Of a stretch of DNA of 64,000 nt, positions 1 through 8,081 are shown one piece after another (the stretch's first letter is position 1; each line of letters starts with the position of its first letter). The DNA is from an uncultured Steroidobacter sp. Its GTDB lineage: Bacteria > Pseudomonadota > Gammaproteobacteria > Steroidobacterales > Steroidobacteraceae. The DNA lies in the NCBI GenBank assembly GCA_938008435.1, contig CALLKK010000010.1, forward strand, positions 124,001-188,000, in the 5' to 3' direction. The translations under genes and the position numbers were made by a program. A model generated the notes under the pieces. It did not search any database and was not told the DNA's origin. It saw nothing but the letters and a program-made list of their open reading frames with translations.

Positions 1-110
1 CGATACAGACCCACCTGCGGCTCGCCGGGTGTGCGCGCGCACCCAGACAAAGACACCGCGCCAAGTGCGGCAACTACGAGGATCGCTGCCCGAAACAATT
101 GCATGCCCAT
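1..110 (-). CDS. Lipoprotein of unknown function, 5' part only
   Basis: The gene runs off the left edge, leaving 36 codons. An ATG at 110-108 (a second in-frame ATG at 104-102) opens a leader with one Arg, a hydrophobic run and the lipobox LSGC, putting the lipidated Cys near residue 24. It then continues as ARTPGEPQV. This is a textbook Sec/Lsp signal, so the mature product should be anchored in the inner or outer membrane. It is divergent from the DUF4398 lipoprotein at 271, and the 160 bp between them must hold both promoters. Nothing beyond lipoprotein can be said about function. The call rests on the leader alone. Confidence 0.6.
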   Translation of the reverse strand, partial: MGMQLFRAAILVVAALGAVSLSGCARTPGEPQVGLY

Positions 111-270
111 ATGTAGTCCATCGCCCGAATTCGTCTTACATGAGCGCAAGTGTCTCCGCAGCGGCGATGCGGTGCAATGCTTTCGCAAAACGCAGCGGCG
201 GAACTGCGCCAAGCGAGGGCGCGTTCCTATCGCAGGCTTTCTCAAGCATACCGACCAATCGGAGGCTCTC

Positions 271-666
271 ATGACTATCAAGCTCGCCCGCGCCGGTTGG
301 CCGGTGCTCCTTGCAAGCGCTGTCTTGCTCCTCGGCTGCAGCGGCGTATCCGATCTCACCAAGGATCGTGTAGCGCGCAGCGAAACGGCGGTCAGACAGG
401 CACAACAGACGATCGGCAATTCCGAAAACGGTGCCGTGGAGCTGCAGAAGGCCCGCGATCACTTGGAGCTGGCGCGCCGCGCATTGAACGACAACAAAGA
501 GCAGCCCGCGTTGCGTCACGCGCGGGAAGCCGAGCTCAACGCCGAGCTCGCCGTCGCCCGCGCACAAAGCGCCGCGGCACGACGTGCGGCGCAAGAGCTG
601 CAAGCAAGCATTCGCACGCTGCGCGAAGAAGCCGCGCGTGGATCGGTCGCTACCGATACCCCCTAG
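271..666 (+). CDS. DUF4398-type lipoprotein
   Basis: A 131-residue protein with an N-terminal lipoprotein signal (lipobox LLGC, Cys 23). A mostly helical Ala/Glu/Arg-rich body follows, as expected for DUF4398. ATG 271 is chosen because GGAGG lies 5-10 nt upstream and the signal peptide starts there; the frame is open further upstream but that part does not look coding. Only 19 bp separate it from the OmpA-type lipoprotein downstream, whose N-terminal half has the same helical DUF4398 character, so the two are probably cotranscribed and work together at the envelope. The exact role of DUF4398 is not established. Confidence 0.85.
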   Translation: MTIKLARAGWPVLLASAVLLLGCSGVSDLTKDRVARSETAVRQAQQTIGNSENGAVELQKARDHLELARRALNDNKEQPALRHAREAELNAELAVARAQSAAARRAAQELQASIRTLREEAARGSVATDTP

Positions 667-685
667 CCATCACGGAGATCTTTTC

Positions 686-1516
686 ATGAATACTGTCTAC
701 AAGCTCATGCTGGCGGGGGCAATGGCGGCAGCGCTGGCAGGTTGCGCATCGTCTCCCGAAACGATCGATACGCTCGAAACGGCACGCGCCGTGGTGCCGC
801 AAGTGGAAGCCTCGCCGCGCGCCGGCGTGGCCGCCACCTATGTCGCCGATGCACGCAAGGCGCTCGATCGCGCCAACCGGCTCGCCGAGCGCAGCGGCAA
901 GGTCGAAGACATCGAGTACGAAGCGCGGATCGCCACCTTGAATGCCGAAATCGCCAACGAGCGCATCCTCGCCGCGAACGCGCGCGAGGAAATCGAGAAG
1001 GGCACGCAAGAACGCCAAGCCGTGCTGATCGAAGCGCGCGAGCGTGAAGCGCAACGGCGTGCGCGCGAAGCGGAACAAGCAGCAGCGCGCGCCAACAGCC
1101 TGGAACGCGAGCTCGCGGACCTCAAAGCCAAGCCGACACCGCGCGGCATGGTGCTGACATTGGGCGATGTGCTCTTCGATACTGGGCAAGCCACGCTCAA
1201 GCCTGGTGCCTATCCGACGATCGAGCGCGTCGCCGAAATCTTGAAAGGCGAGCCCGAGCGGCGAGTCACCATCGAGGGGCATACCGACAGCGTCGGGTCG
1301 GAAGAGTACAACCAAGCGCTCTCGCAGCGACGCGCCAACGCGGTGGAAACCGCGCTGCTCGAACGCGGCGTTGCCCGCGATCAGATCATTGCCGTGGGTA
1401 AAGGCGAAAGCTTTCCGGTCGCAAGCAACGACAATGCGGGTGGACGCCAGCAGAACCGCCGCGTCGAACTGATCTTTGCCGATCGAGGTGCGAGCGTGGC
1501 CTCGGACGTTCAGTGA
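686..1516 (+). CDS. DUF4398-OmpA family lipoprotein
   Basis: 276 residues. The lipoprotein signal has lipobox LAGC (Cys 20), followed by a long charged helical segment (about residues 35-150) and a C-terminal OmpA/Pal peptidoglycan-binding domain (about 155-265). That domain has the hallmark GHTDSVGS and NQALSQRRANAV segments, with the Asp and Arg that bind diaminopimelate. It is an outer-membrane lipoprotein likely to grip peptidoglycan. The start at 686 has a GGAG Shine-Dalgarno 8 nt upstream. It follows the DUF4398 lipoprotein by 19 bp and is followed by a strong intrinsic terminator, so the two form a compact operon. Confidence 0.92.
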   Translation: MNTVYKLMLAGAMAAALAGCASSPETIDTLETARAVVPQVEASPRAGVAATYVADARKALDRANRLAERSGKVEDIEYEARIATLNAEIANERILAANAREEIEKGTQERQAVLIEAREREAQRRAREAEQAAARANSLERELADLKAKPTPRGMVLTLGDVLFDTGQATLKPGAYPTIERVAEILKGEPERRVTIEGHTDSVGSEEYNQALSQRRANAVETALLERGVARDQIIAVGKGESFPVASNDNAGGRQQNRRVELIFADRGASVASDVQ

Positions 1517-1555
1517 GCGCGCACGCGCGCCGATTCCTTGGCGATACTTTGATGC

Positions 1556-1587
1556 GTGAGGACCGGCCTAGCCGGTCCTCACTTTTT
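1556..1587 (+). terminator. Intrinsic terminator of the lipoprotein operon
   Basis: A perfect 12-bp stem (GTGAGGACCGGC, 1556-1567, pairing with 1571-1582), a 3-nt CTA loop and a run of five T. It lies 40 bp after the OmpA lipoprotein stop. On the other strand no T-run follows, so it should not serve the convergent ATPase gene well. Confidence 0.9.
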
Positions 1588-1600
1588 GTTTAGCTACCGC

Positions 1601-3970
1601 TCAGCCCCACAGCACCGCCAGCTCGACATCGATGTCCGTCTTGCGCGCAGCGATGCGCACGGTCTCGATCGCAACTGTCTGCGGATCCCACGCGCGCTTC
1701 ATTTCTTCGATCTGCGCCGCGACTTCTTGCTCCAGCTCCTCGCGCCGGCGCAGCAGCTCTTCGCGCGAGGCTTGCGCACGAGCAACGTCTTGTTGCTCAC
1801 GCCCCAGACGCCCCGCATTGCGCGCAGCCGTTCCGGCTTTGCTCAGCGTCGTGGTGCTCAAGCGCTTGCGCCCGAGCAGCGCGCCGAGAATGGAGGTTCC
1901 CACCGACACCGCGGTCTGCATGCGCCGATCGGCGAGCTGCGCCTGCTCGCGCTCCACGCGCTCCTCCGCACGACGAATCTGATCCTCCAAGGTGCGCAGC
2001 CGTGCGGCGTATTTCTCGCGCAGCTTCTCGATCTGCGCATCGCGCTTCTCGCGCAGCGCCAAAGCGAGCCGTGCCTTGAAGCTCGCCTCGTCTTCGCCCG
2101 GCGCGCTCGTCTGCCCCGCCGCCAGACACGCGAACAGCTCGAGCGGCTCATCGCGATAGAGATGCTCTTCGATGTCCTTCTGCCACTGCTTGTAATTGGG
2201 CGCGTGCAAGAGCGCAGGCAACGGCTCGCGAAAACCGACGTCGGCTGCGCCCGAACGCGCCAAGCTATTGCGCGTATCGCCTTCGCTCGTCGTGGCCGCA
2301 GACCAGTCGAGCCGCCCTGCTTGCGCGAGCGGCAGCGTATAGGACCGCGTCTGCCAAGTGTCGATGCCAAGCTTGCGATCGACGAAATGCAGGCGCGCGA
2401 CGGCCAGCAGACTCGCCGAATAAACATCCCCTGCTGCAGGCGTGGGCGCGAAGTATTCGGCAACGCCATGCGGGATCAGCGGTTTCGCGGCGGCGCGGGC
2501 TGCGCTCGCGCCGGGCGCCGCTTGCGCTAGCGAAGAGAGTTGCGCCGGACTCGGCGTCGGCGCGTTCTCTTCTATCGGCGTCAGGCGCGCGATCTCCTGC
2601 AGCGTGAGTGGGCCGCGCAGATAAGACAACGCCCAACGCGTGCGGAACAGCACCGGCGCGTCCTCGTGCACGTTGCGCATCAGGAACACGCGATTGCCGA
2701 GATTGGCCAGCAATGTTTCGAGCGTGCTGCGATCGAGCCCGCCGTCGCCGGCGCTCAACAAGCCGTCCAGCAAGCGCGCCTTGTCGCGTTCGGTCTGCAA
2801 CCGGCCGATGAACCACGTGCCGGCATTCGACAGGCCCTTGTAATCGAGATCCACCGGATTCTGTGTGGCGAGCACGACGCCCACGCCGAACGCACGCGCC
2901 TGCTTCATGAGCGTGAGCAGCGGCTGCTTGGAGGGCGGCATCGCGCTCGGGGGGAAGTAGCCGAAGATCTCGTCCATGTAGACGAGCGCGCGCAGGCTCG
3001 AGGTGCCCGACTGGCGACGCATCCAGGTGACGACTTCGCTCAGCACCAACGTGACCACGAACATGCGCTCGACGTCGTTCAAGTGCGCGATCGAAATGAT
3101 GGAGATGCGCGGCTTGCCGTTCTCGCCGAACAGCAGACGTTCGATGTCGAGCGGCGCACCGTGCATCCATGCCGCAAAGCCCGGCGAGGCGAGCAGATTG
3201 TTGAGCGCCATGGCGAGCGCGATGCGCTCCTTGGCCGGATAGAACGTCTCGAGATCGAACAGTCCCACCTTGTCGAAGGGCGGCTGCTGCACGCCCTGAA
3301 TGACCGCCGGCAGATCGAGATCGCGTTGCGCGCCCCATGCATGCGCGAAGAGGCTCGAGAGCAGAATGTGCTCGCGGCTTTTCACCGGATCGGCGTCGAT
3401 GCCGATCATGCCGAGCAGCCCGCTCACCGTCGCCGAGATCTGATCGCGCAGCGCGCTCGGATCGGCGAGCGTCGCGGGCGGCGGCGCCTGAAACGAACGG
3501 AGCACGCTGAGCGGCCGGCCGCTGTCGCTGCCGGGCGTATAGATATGTATGTCCGCGGCATCCCGGAAGCGGCGAATGCGTTCGGGGCTCTGATCCCACG
3601 ATGCGAGCCCGTTGCGCCACGTCTCGGCCGTCTTCGCCGCGAGCTCGTCGATGGTGATGCCTTTGCGCTGCGCCTCGCCGGGATCGACCCACGGCGCGAA
3701 GTCGCTCGGTCTGAGCTCGGGGAAGCTGAGCAACAGATTGCCGAGATCGCCCTTGGGATCGATGGCGATCGTCGGCACGCCGTCGATGGCCGCTTCCTCG
3801 AGCAGCGATAGGCACAGGCCCGTCTTGCCGCTGCCCGTCATACCGACGCACACGGCATGCGTCGTCAGATCGCGCGCATCGTAGAGCAGCGGCTCAGCGA
3901 GATCGGTGCCGGTTGCAGGATCGACAGGACGGCCGAGATAGAACTGGCCGGGGAGCTCGTAGTTGGACAT
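1601..3970 (-). CDS. HerA/VirB4-like ATP-binding protein
   Basis: 789 residues. Walker A is GMTGSGKT (residues 43-50) and Walker B is ALVYMDEIFGYFPP (near residue 330), with the ATQNPVDLDYKGLSNAG segment typical of the HerA/FtsK-like helicase superfamily. The last 170 residues form a long charged coiled coil (about 620-760) with a short hydrophobic break near residue 690. Family members are called ATP-binding or DUF853-like proteins; most are uncharacterised. HerA normally pairs with the nuclease NurA, and no nuclease lies beside this gene. It is monocistronic, convergent with the lipoprotein operon and divergent from the sulfate importer. The start ATG at 3970 is the first good one, with MSNYELPGQFYLGR typical of the family. 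Confidence 0.85.
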   Translation of the reverse strand: MSNYELPGQFYLGRPVDPATGTDLAEPLLYDARDLTTHAVCVGMTGSGKTGLCLSLLEEAAIDGVPTIAIDPKGDLGNLLLSFPELRPSDFAPWVDPGEAQRKGITIDELAAKTAETWRNGLASWDQSPERIRRFRDAADIHIYTPGSDSGRPLSVLRSFQAPPPATLADPSALRDQISATVSGLLGMIGIDADPVKSREHILLSSLFAHAWGAQRDLDLPAVIQGVQQPPFDKVGLFDLETFYPAKERIALAMALNNLLASPGFAAWMHGAPLDIERLLFGENGKPRISIISIAHLNDVERMFVVTLVLSEVVTWMRRQSGTSSLRALVYMDEIFGYFPPSAMPPSKQPLLTLMKQARAFGVGVVLATQNPVDLDYKGLSNAGTWFIGRLQTERDKARLLDGLLSAGDGGLDRSTLETLLANLGNRVFLMRNVHEDAPVLFRTRWALSYLRGPLTLQEIARLTPIEENAPTPSPAQLSSLAQAAPGASAARAAAKPLIPHGVAEYFAPTPAAGDVYSASLLAVARLHFVDRKLGIDTWQTRSYTLPLAQAGRLDWSAATTSEGDTRNSLARSGAADVGFREPLPALLHAPNYKQWQKDIEEHLYRDEPLELFACLAAGQTSAPGEDEASFKARLALALREKRDAQIEKLREKYAARLRTLEDQIRRAEERVEREQAQLADRRMQTAVSVGTSILGALLGRKRLSTTTLSKAGTAARNAGRLGREQQDVARAQASREELLRRREELEQEVAAQIEEMKRAWDPQTVAIETVRIAARKTDIDVELAVLWG

Positions 3971-4175
3971 GCGAACGTGTGGCTGAGTGATGAAGTTAGA
4001 ACGTCAGGTTATTTCCCCTACGTCCGAGAAACCAGCACCATGCGGAACTTCCGTCGGCATGTCCCTATTGCGGCTCAGGAGGAGCTCCGACGCGAATGCT
4101 GGCTCCGCCCTGCCACGGCAGGCTCGGCGAAAAAAAGCGCTGTGCTACGGCATGCGACGGATCTATAACCAGATT

Positions 4176-4220
4176 GTCACCTGAGCGCGACTGACCTTCA
4201 TACCGCGCGCTCGCTAAAGT
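4176..4220 (+). promoter_or_regulatory. Putative OmpR/PhoB-type operator and promoter of the sulfate importer
   Basis: GTCACCTGAGCG (4176-4187) followed by ATACCG (4200-4205) and CTAAAGT (4214-4220). A matching element with the same order and spacing, give or take 1 nt, lies upstream of the FAD gene at 12446. Within it, pentamers recur every 11 bp: GTCAC (4176), GCGAC (4187), TCATA (4198). This is the geometry of tandem OmpR/PhoB half-sites, and TAAAGT would be the -10 box about 10 bp beyond the last half-site. Transcription would then begin a few bases before the ATG at 4230. Confidence 0.5.
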
Positions 4221-4229
4221 CACTGCCGT

Positions 4230-6068
4230 ATGTCCATTAGACTCGATCAAGTCACCAAACGGTATCAGGGCGCACCCGTCGTCAACGACGTCTCCCTGGA
4301 AGTGGCCGAGGGCGAATTCTTCGTCCTGCTCGGTCCCAGCGGCAGCGGCAAGTCGACGCTCTTGCGTGCGATCGCGGGTTTGACCGGCGTCGATCACGGC
4401 AGGATTCACCTGCACGGGCAAGACGTCACGCACGTCTCGGCGCGGCATCGCGGCGTGGGGCTCGTGTTCCAGAACTACGCGCTGTTCAAGCACATGACGG
4501 TCGGGGAGAACATCGAGTTCGCCCTACGCGTGCGCCGCGTGAAAGCCGCCGAGCGTCTGAAGCGCCGCCGCGAGCTGCTCCGTCTCGTTGCGCTCGAGGG
4601 TATGGACGACCGTCTGCCCACGCAGCTCTCGGGCGGCCAGCAGCAGCGCGTCGCCGTCGCGCGCGCGCTCGCGCACAAGCCGCAGGTGCTGCTGCTCGAT
4701 GAGCCCTTCGGCGCTCTCGACGCAAAGATTCGTGAAGAGCTGCGCCGAACCATTCGCCAAGTCCAGCGCGAGCTCAAGATCACCACCGTGCTCGTCACGC
4801 ACGATCAAGAAGAAGCGTTCGCGCTCGCGGACCGCATCGGCGTGATGAATCTCGGCCGTCTGCTCGAAACCGGACGGCCCGATGAGCTCTATGCACGCCC
4901 GGCCACGCGCTTCGTGGCCACGTTCCTCGGCGCCGCGAACCTGCTGCTCGCACAGCAGACGCCTCATGGCATTCGCTTCGGCACGACGCCGGTGCGCGCT
5001 CAGCCGGTCGACAAGGTCGACAGCACGCGCGAGCACGAAGTCGTGGCGGTGCTGCGTCCCGAAGAGGTCGAGCTCGCGCCGAGCCGCGATGCCCTGCAGA
5101 CCAACTTCATCGGCAACGGCATCGTCGAGGAGATCGTCTTCACCGGCGCGCTCGAGCGCTTGCGCGTGCGCCTCGCCGGCTCCAGCGAAGCGCAGCTCGT
5201 CTCGACGAGCGCCGACAATCAAGCGACGAACGCCGTGCTCGAAGTCACGCGCACGCAGCACGAGCAGCGCGCCTTCCCGCTGTCGGTACAGCAAGGCGTT
5301 GCCATCGGCGTGCGGCGCATCCACGTGCTGCCGACGCCGCTGTCCAGCTACACCGCATGCGCGGCGACCTCCGAAGCTGCGCAGCGCATCGTGCAGCATC
5401 CGTTCCTCACCGAGCTCGCGGCCCGCATGAAGACGCGTATCACCACGCGCGTCGAAGAAGGGCTCGCGCAGAGCGATCCGAACAAGACGGCGGCCGAACG
5501 CATCTCGGGCGTCGCAGTGATTCCTGCTCAGGGTCAAACCGCCCAGCAAGCCGCCTGGCTGTTCGCCAACGGCGCCGGCGAGGTGCTCATCCTGCCTGCG
5601 CACACGGGGCTGCCGCAGCGCGTGCTCATTCACTGGGCGGACGATCATGCGCGGCGCTCGACCCTCGCGGTCGCCGCGAGCTTGCTGCGCAACGTGCCGG
5701 CGGAGGCCATTTATCTCGGCATTCACCCCGGCGCGGGCGACGAACGACGCATTGCCGTGCGCTCGCTGCTCGATGCGCGCACCGAAGCGCAGGCGATTCA
5801 CGGCCTGGAAATGCGCACCGAGCTGCACTTCGGCGAAGCGGCCGAAGAGCTGCGCAAGCAGCTGAGCGAAGGCCCGGAGCAGATGCTGATCCTCGGCATC
5901 TCGAGCATCGAGCAATTGCAGCGCGACTACGCGTCGCTCTTCGCGACGCCGGGCAACTACTCGATCATGCTCGTGTACCGGCCGAGTAAGGAAAGCGAGT
6001 CGACCGAACGCACCGACACGACGCGCGACGCGGCCCAGGTCAGCGAACGCGCTGCCGCACAGCTCTGA
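4230..6068 (+). CDS. cysA: Sulfate ABC transporter ATPase with C-terminal universal-stress-like domain
   Basis: 612 residues, against about 350 for normal CysA. Residues 1-230 are the nucleotide-binding domain: GPSGSGKST (35-43), signature LSGGQQQRVAVARAL, LLLDEPFGALD and VTHDQEEAFALADR. A TOBE-like part follows to about 350. The remaining 250 residues are foreign to CysA. From about 430 to 590 they show alternating hydrophobic strands and helices (RVLIHWADDHARRSTLAVAA; ILGISSIEQL) resembling a universal stress protein (HUP-fold) domain. The gene leads an operon with the binding protein and both permeases, so the ATPase role in sulfate/thiosulfate import is secure. The tail may be a sensor or regulatory domain (inference). 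Confidence 0.9.
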   Translation: MSIRLDQVTKRYQGAPVVNDVSLEVAEGEFFVLLGPSGSGKSTLLRAIAGLTGVDHGRIHLHGQDVTHVSARHRGVGLVFQNYALFKHMTVGENIEFALRVRRVKAAERLKRRRELLRLVALEGMDDRLPTQLSGGQQQRVAVARALAHKPQVLLLDEPFGALDAKIREELRRTIRQVQRELKITTVLVTHDQEEAFALADRIGVMNLGRLLETGRPDELYARPATRFVATFLGAANLLLAQQTPHGIRFGTTPVRAQPVDKVDSTREHEVVAVLRPEEVELAPSRDALQTNFIGNGIVEEIVFTGALERLRVRLAGSSEAQLVSTSADNQATNAVLEVTRTQHEQRAFPLSVQQGVAIGVRRIHVLPTPLSSYTACAATSEAAQRIVQHPFLTELAARMKTRITTRVEEGLAQSDPNKTAAERISGVAVIPAQGQTAQQAAWLFANGAGEVLILPAHTGLPQRVLIHWADDHARRSTLAVAASLLRNVPAEAIYLGIHPGAGDERRIAVRSLLDARTEAQAIHGLEMRTELHFGEAAEELRKQLSEGPEQMLILGISSIEQLQRDYASLFATPGNYSIMLVYRPSKESESTERTDTTRDAAQVSERAAAQL

Positions 6069-6070
6069 AG

Positions 6071-7141
6071 GTGCCAGCCGTGCGGTTTCGATTTCTCCTC
6101 GCCCTAGGGATTCTTTTGCTCGCTGGTTGCGGCCGTTCCGGCGGCTCGGGCGAAGCGCTATCGTTGCTCAACGTGAGCTACGACCCGACGCGCGAGCTGT
6201 ATCGCGACGTCAATGCCGCCTTTGCCGAGGAATGGCAGCGCCAGACGGGGCAGACGATCCTCGTCAAGCAGTCGCACGCAGGCTCGGGTAATCAGGCACG
6301 CGCGGTCATCGACGGTTTGCAGGCAGACGTCGTCACGCTCGCGCTTGCCTACGACATCGATTCGATTCATCGCAACGGTAAGCGCCTCGGTCCGAACTGG
6401 CAGACGCGCTTCCCGCACAACAGCTCGCCGTACACCTCGACGATCGTGTTCCTGGTGCGCGCCGGCAATCCCAAGCAGATCCGCGACTGGCCCGATCTGG
6501 TCAAACCCGGCGTGCAGGTCGTCACGCCCAATCCGAAGACATCGGGCGGCGCACGTTGGAACTTCCTCGCGGCGTGGGGCGCGGAGCTTCATCGACAGCT
6601 CGGCGGCGACTGGTCGAAGCTCGACGATCCGCAAACGGCCGCACAAGCCGAAGCCGCGCAGGCAGCAGCGGAAGCTTTCGTCGCCACGATCTATCGCAAT
6701 GCTCCGGTGCTCGACAGCGGCGCGCGCGGCGCGACGAACACGTTCGTGCAACGGCAGATCGGCGACGTGCTGCTCGCCTGGGAGAACGAAGCCCTGCTCG
6801 CCGTGCAGGAGCTCGGGCCGGATCAAGTCGAGATCGTCGTGCCGAGCACGAGCATCCTTGCCGAGACGCCGGTTGCCGTCGTCGATACCGTCGTCGACCG
6901 CCGCGGCACGCGCCGCGCCGCCGAGGCGTATTTGCAGTTCCTCTATTCGCCGACCGGGCAAGAGCTCGCCGCGAAGCATCACTACCGTCCCACCGATCCA
7001 GAGGTGCTCGCCAGACACCGGGATAAGTTCGCCGAGATCGAGACGTTCACGATCGATCAGGCATTCGGCGGCTGGGACCGCGCACACACACGGTTCTTCG
7101 CCGACGGCGCGCTGTTCGATCGGATCATGGGAGTGAAATGA
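6071..7141 (+). CDS. sbp: Sulfate/thiosulfate-binding lipoprotein of the ABC importer
   Basis: 356 residues, close to the Sbp/CysP family length. A GTG at 6071, two bases after the cysA stop, begins a signal with lipobox LAGC (Cys 20), so the protein is membrane-anchored rather than freely periplasmic as in enterics. The mature part has the family segments LLNVSYDPTRELYRDVNAAF, QSHAGSGNQARAVIDGLQAD and NPKTSGGARWNFLAAWG that wrap the oxyanion. It captures sulfate or thiosulfate for CysTW. The stop TGA overlaps the ATG of a short ORF at 7138. Specificity between sulfate and thiosulfate cannot be read from the sequence. Confidence 0.93.
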   Translation: MPAVRFRFLLALGILLLAGCGRSGGSGEALSLLNVSYDPTRELYRDVNAAFAEEWQRQTGQTILVKQSHAGSGNQARAVIDGLQADVVTLALAYDIDSIHRNGKRLGPNWQTRFPHNSSPYTSTIVFLVRAGNPKQIRDWPDLVKPGVQVVTPNPKTSGGARWNFLAAWGAELHRQLGGDWSKLDDPQTAAQAEAAQAAAEAFVATIYRNAPVLDSGARGATNTFVQRQIGDVLLAWENEALLAVQELGPDQVEIVVPSTSILAETPVAVVDTVVDRRGTRRAAEAYLQFLYSPTGQELAAKHHYRPTDPEVLARHRDKFAEIETFTIDQAFGGWDRAHTRFFADGALFDRIMGVK

Positions 7142-7248
7142 TGAGCACACTCGTCATCACCGGCGGACGAGCGGTCCATGGGCCACGGGTGACGGCAACA
7201 GCACGCACGCGGCAGCCGCCGCTTGCAGCCGAGGCGAAGCGCGTATGA
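7138..7248 (+). CDS. Short overlapping ORF between sbp and cysT (36 aa)
   Basis: It fills the whole gap between sbp and cysT. Its ATG (7138, or 7141) overlaps the sbp stop and its TGA (7246-7248) overlaps the cysT ATG at 7245. The product begins MMSTLVITGG and ends in a basic, Ala/Arg-rich tail; no family was recognised. Such an ORF could couple cysT translation to sbp. cysT has its own GAGG 10 nt upstream, so coupling is not required. In GC-rich DNA open frames this long also arise by chance, and no homology supports it. Confidence 0.3.
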   Translation: MMSTLVITGGRAVHGPRVTATARTRQPPLAAEAKRV

Positions 7249-8081
7249 GCTTTCGTTCCCCGTCGATTCTCCCGGGCTTCGGGCTCACGCTCGGGTTTGC
7301 CACGTTCTTCTTGAGCGCGATCGTGTTGATCCCGCTCGCAGCGCTCGTCGCCAAAGCCGGCACGATGGGCTGGCGCGAATTCCTCGAGGTGCTGATCGAT
7401 CCGCGTGCGGTCGCCTCGTATCGCCTGAGCTTCGGCGCCTCGCTCCTCGCGGCGACGATCAATGCCGTGTTCGGCTTCATCATCGCCTGGACACTGGTGC
7501 GCTACGACTTCCCGGGCCGCAAGCTGATCGATGCCTTGATCGACATGCCGTTCGCGCTGCCGACCGCGGTGTCCGGTATCGCGCTCACCGCAGTCTTCGC
7601 CGAGAACGGCTGGCTCGGCCAATACCTCGCGCCGCTCGGCATCAAGGTCGCGTACACCTGGGTCGGTATCGTCGTGGCGCTCACGCTCATCGGCTTGCCG
7701 TTCGTGGTGCGCTCGGTGCAGCCCGCGCTCATCGAGGTGCAGCGCGATCTCGAAGATGCCGCCGAGACGCTCGGCGCCGGACGCTTCTACGTATTCCGCA
7801 AAATCATCCTGCCGACCGTCATGCCGGCGCTGCTCACGGGCTTTGCGATGGCGCTCGCGCGCGCGATCGGCGAATACGGCTCCGTCATCTTCATCGCGGG
7901 CAACCTGCCGATGAAGACCGAGATCACGCCGCTGCTCATCGTGATCAAGCTCGAACAGTTCGATTACACCGGCGCTGCGGCGCTCGGCTTCATCATGCTC
8001 GTGATCTCGTTCATCATGCTGCTGTCCATCAACCTGTTGCAGACGTGGGGGCGCCGCAGGCTCGTTGCGGCGGGACGCTGA
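7245..8081 (+). CDS. cysT: Sulfate ABC transporter permease CysT
   Basis: 278 residues with six hydrophobic segments, the normal CysT/CysU size. The cytoplasmic EAA loop is at DLEDAAETLGAGRFYVFRKI (near residues 165-190), followed by ARAIGEYGSVIFIAGNLPMKTEITPLL, which is diagnostic of the CysT subfamily. It forms the translocation channel with CysW. The stop TGA shares one base with the cysW ATG, so the two subunits are translationally coupled. Part of the importer operon starting at 4230. Confidence 0.96.
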   Translation: MSFRSPSILPGFGLTLGFATFFLSAIVLIPLAALVAKAGTMGWREFLEVLIDPRAVASYRLSFGASLLAATINAVFGFIIAWTLVRYDFPGRKLIDALIDMPFALPTAVSGIALTAVFAENGWLGQYLAPLGIKVAYTWVGIVVALTLIGLPFVVRSVQPALIEVQRDLEDAAETLGAGRFYVFRKIILPTVMPALLTGFAMALARAIGEYGSVIFIAGNLPMKTEITPLLIVIKLEQFDYTGAAALGFIMLVISFIMLLSINLLQTWGRRRLVAAGR

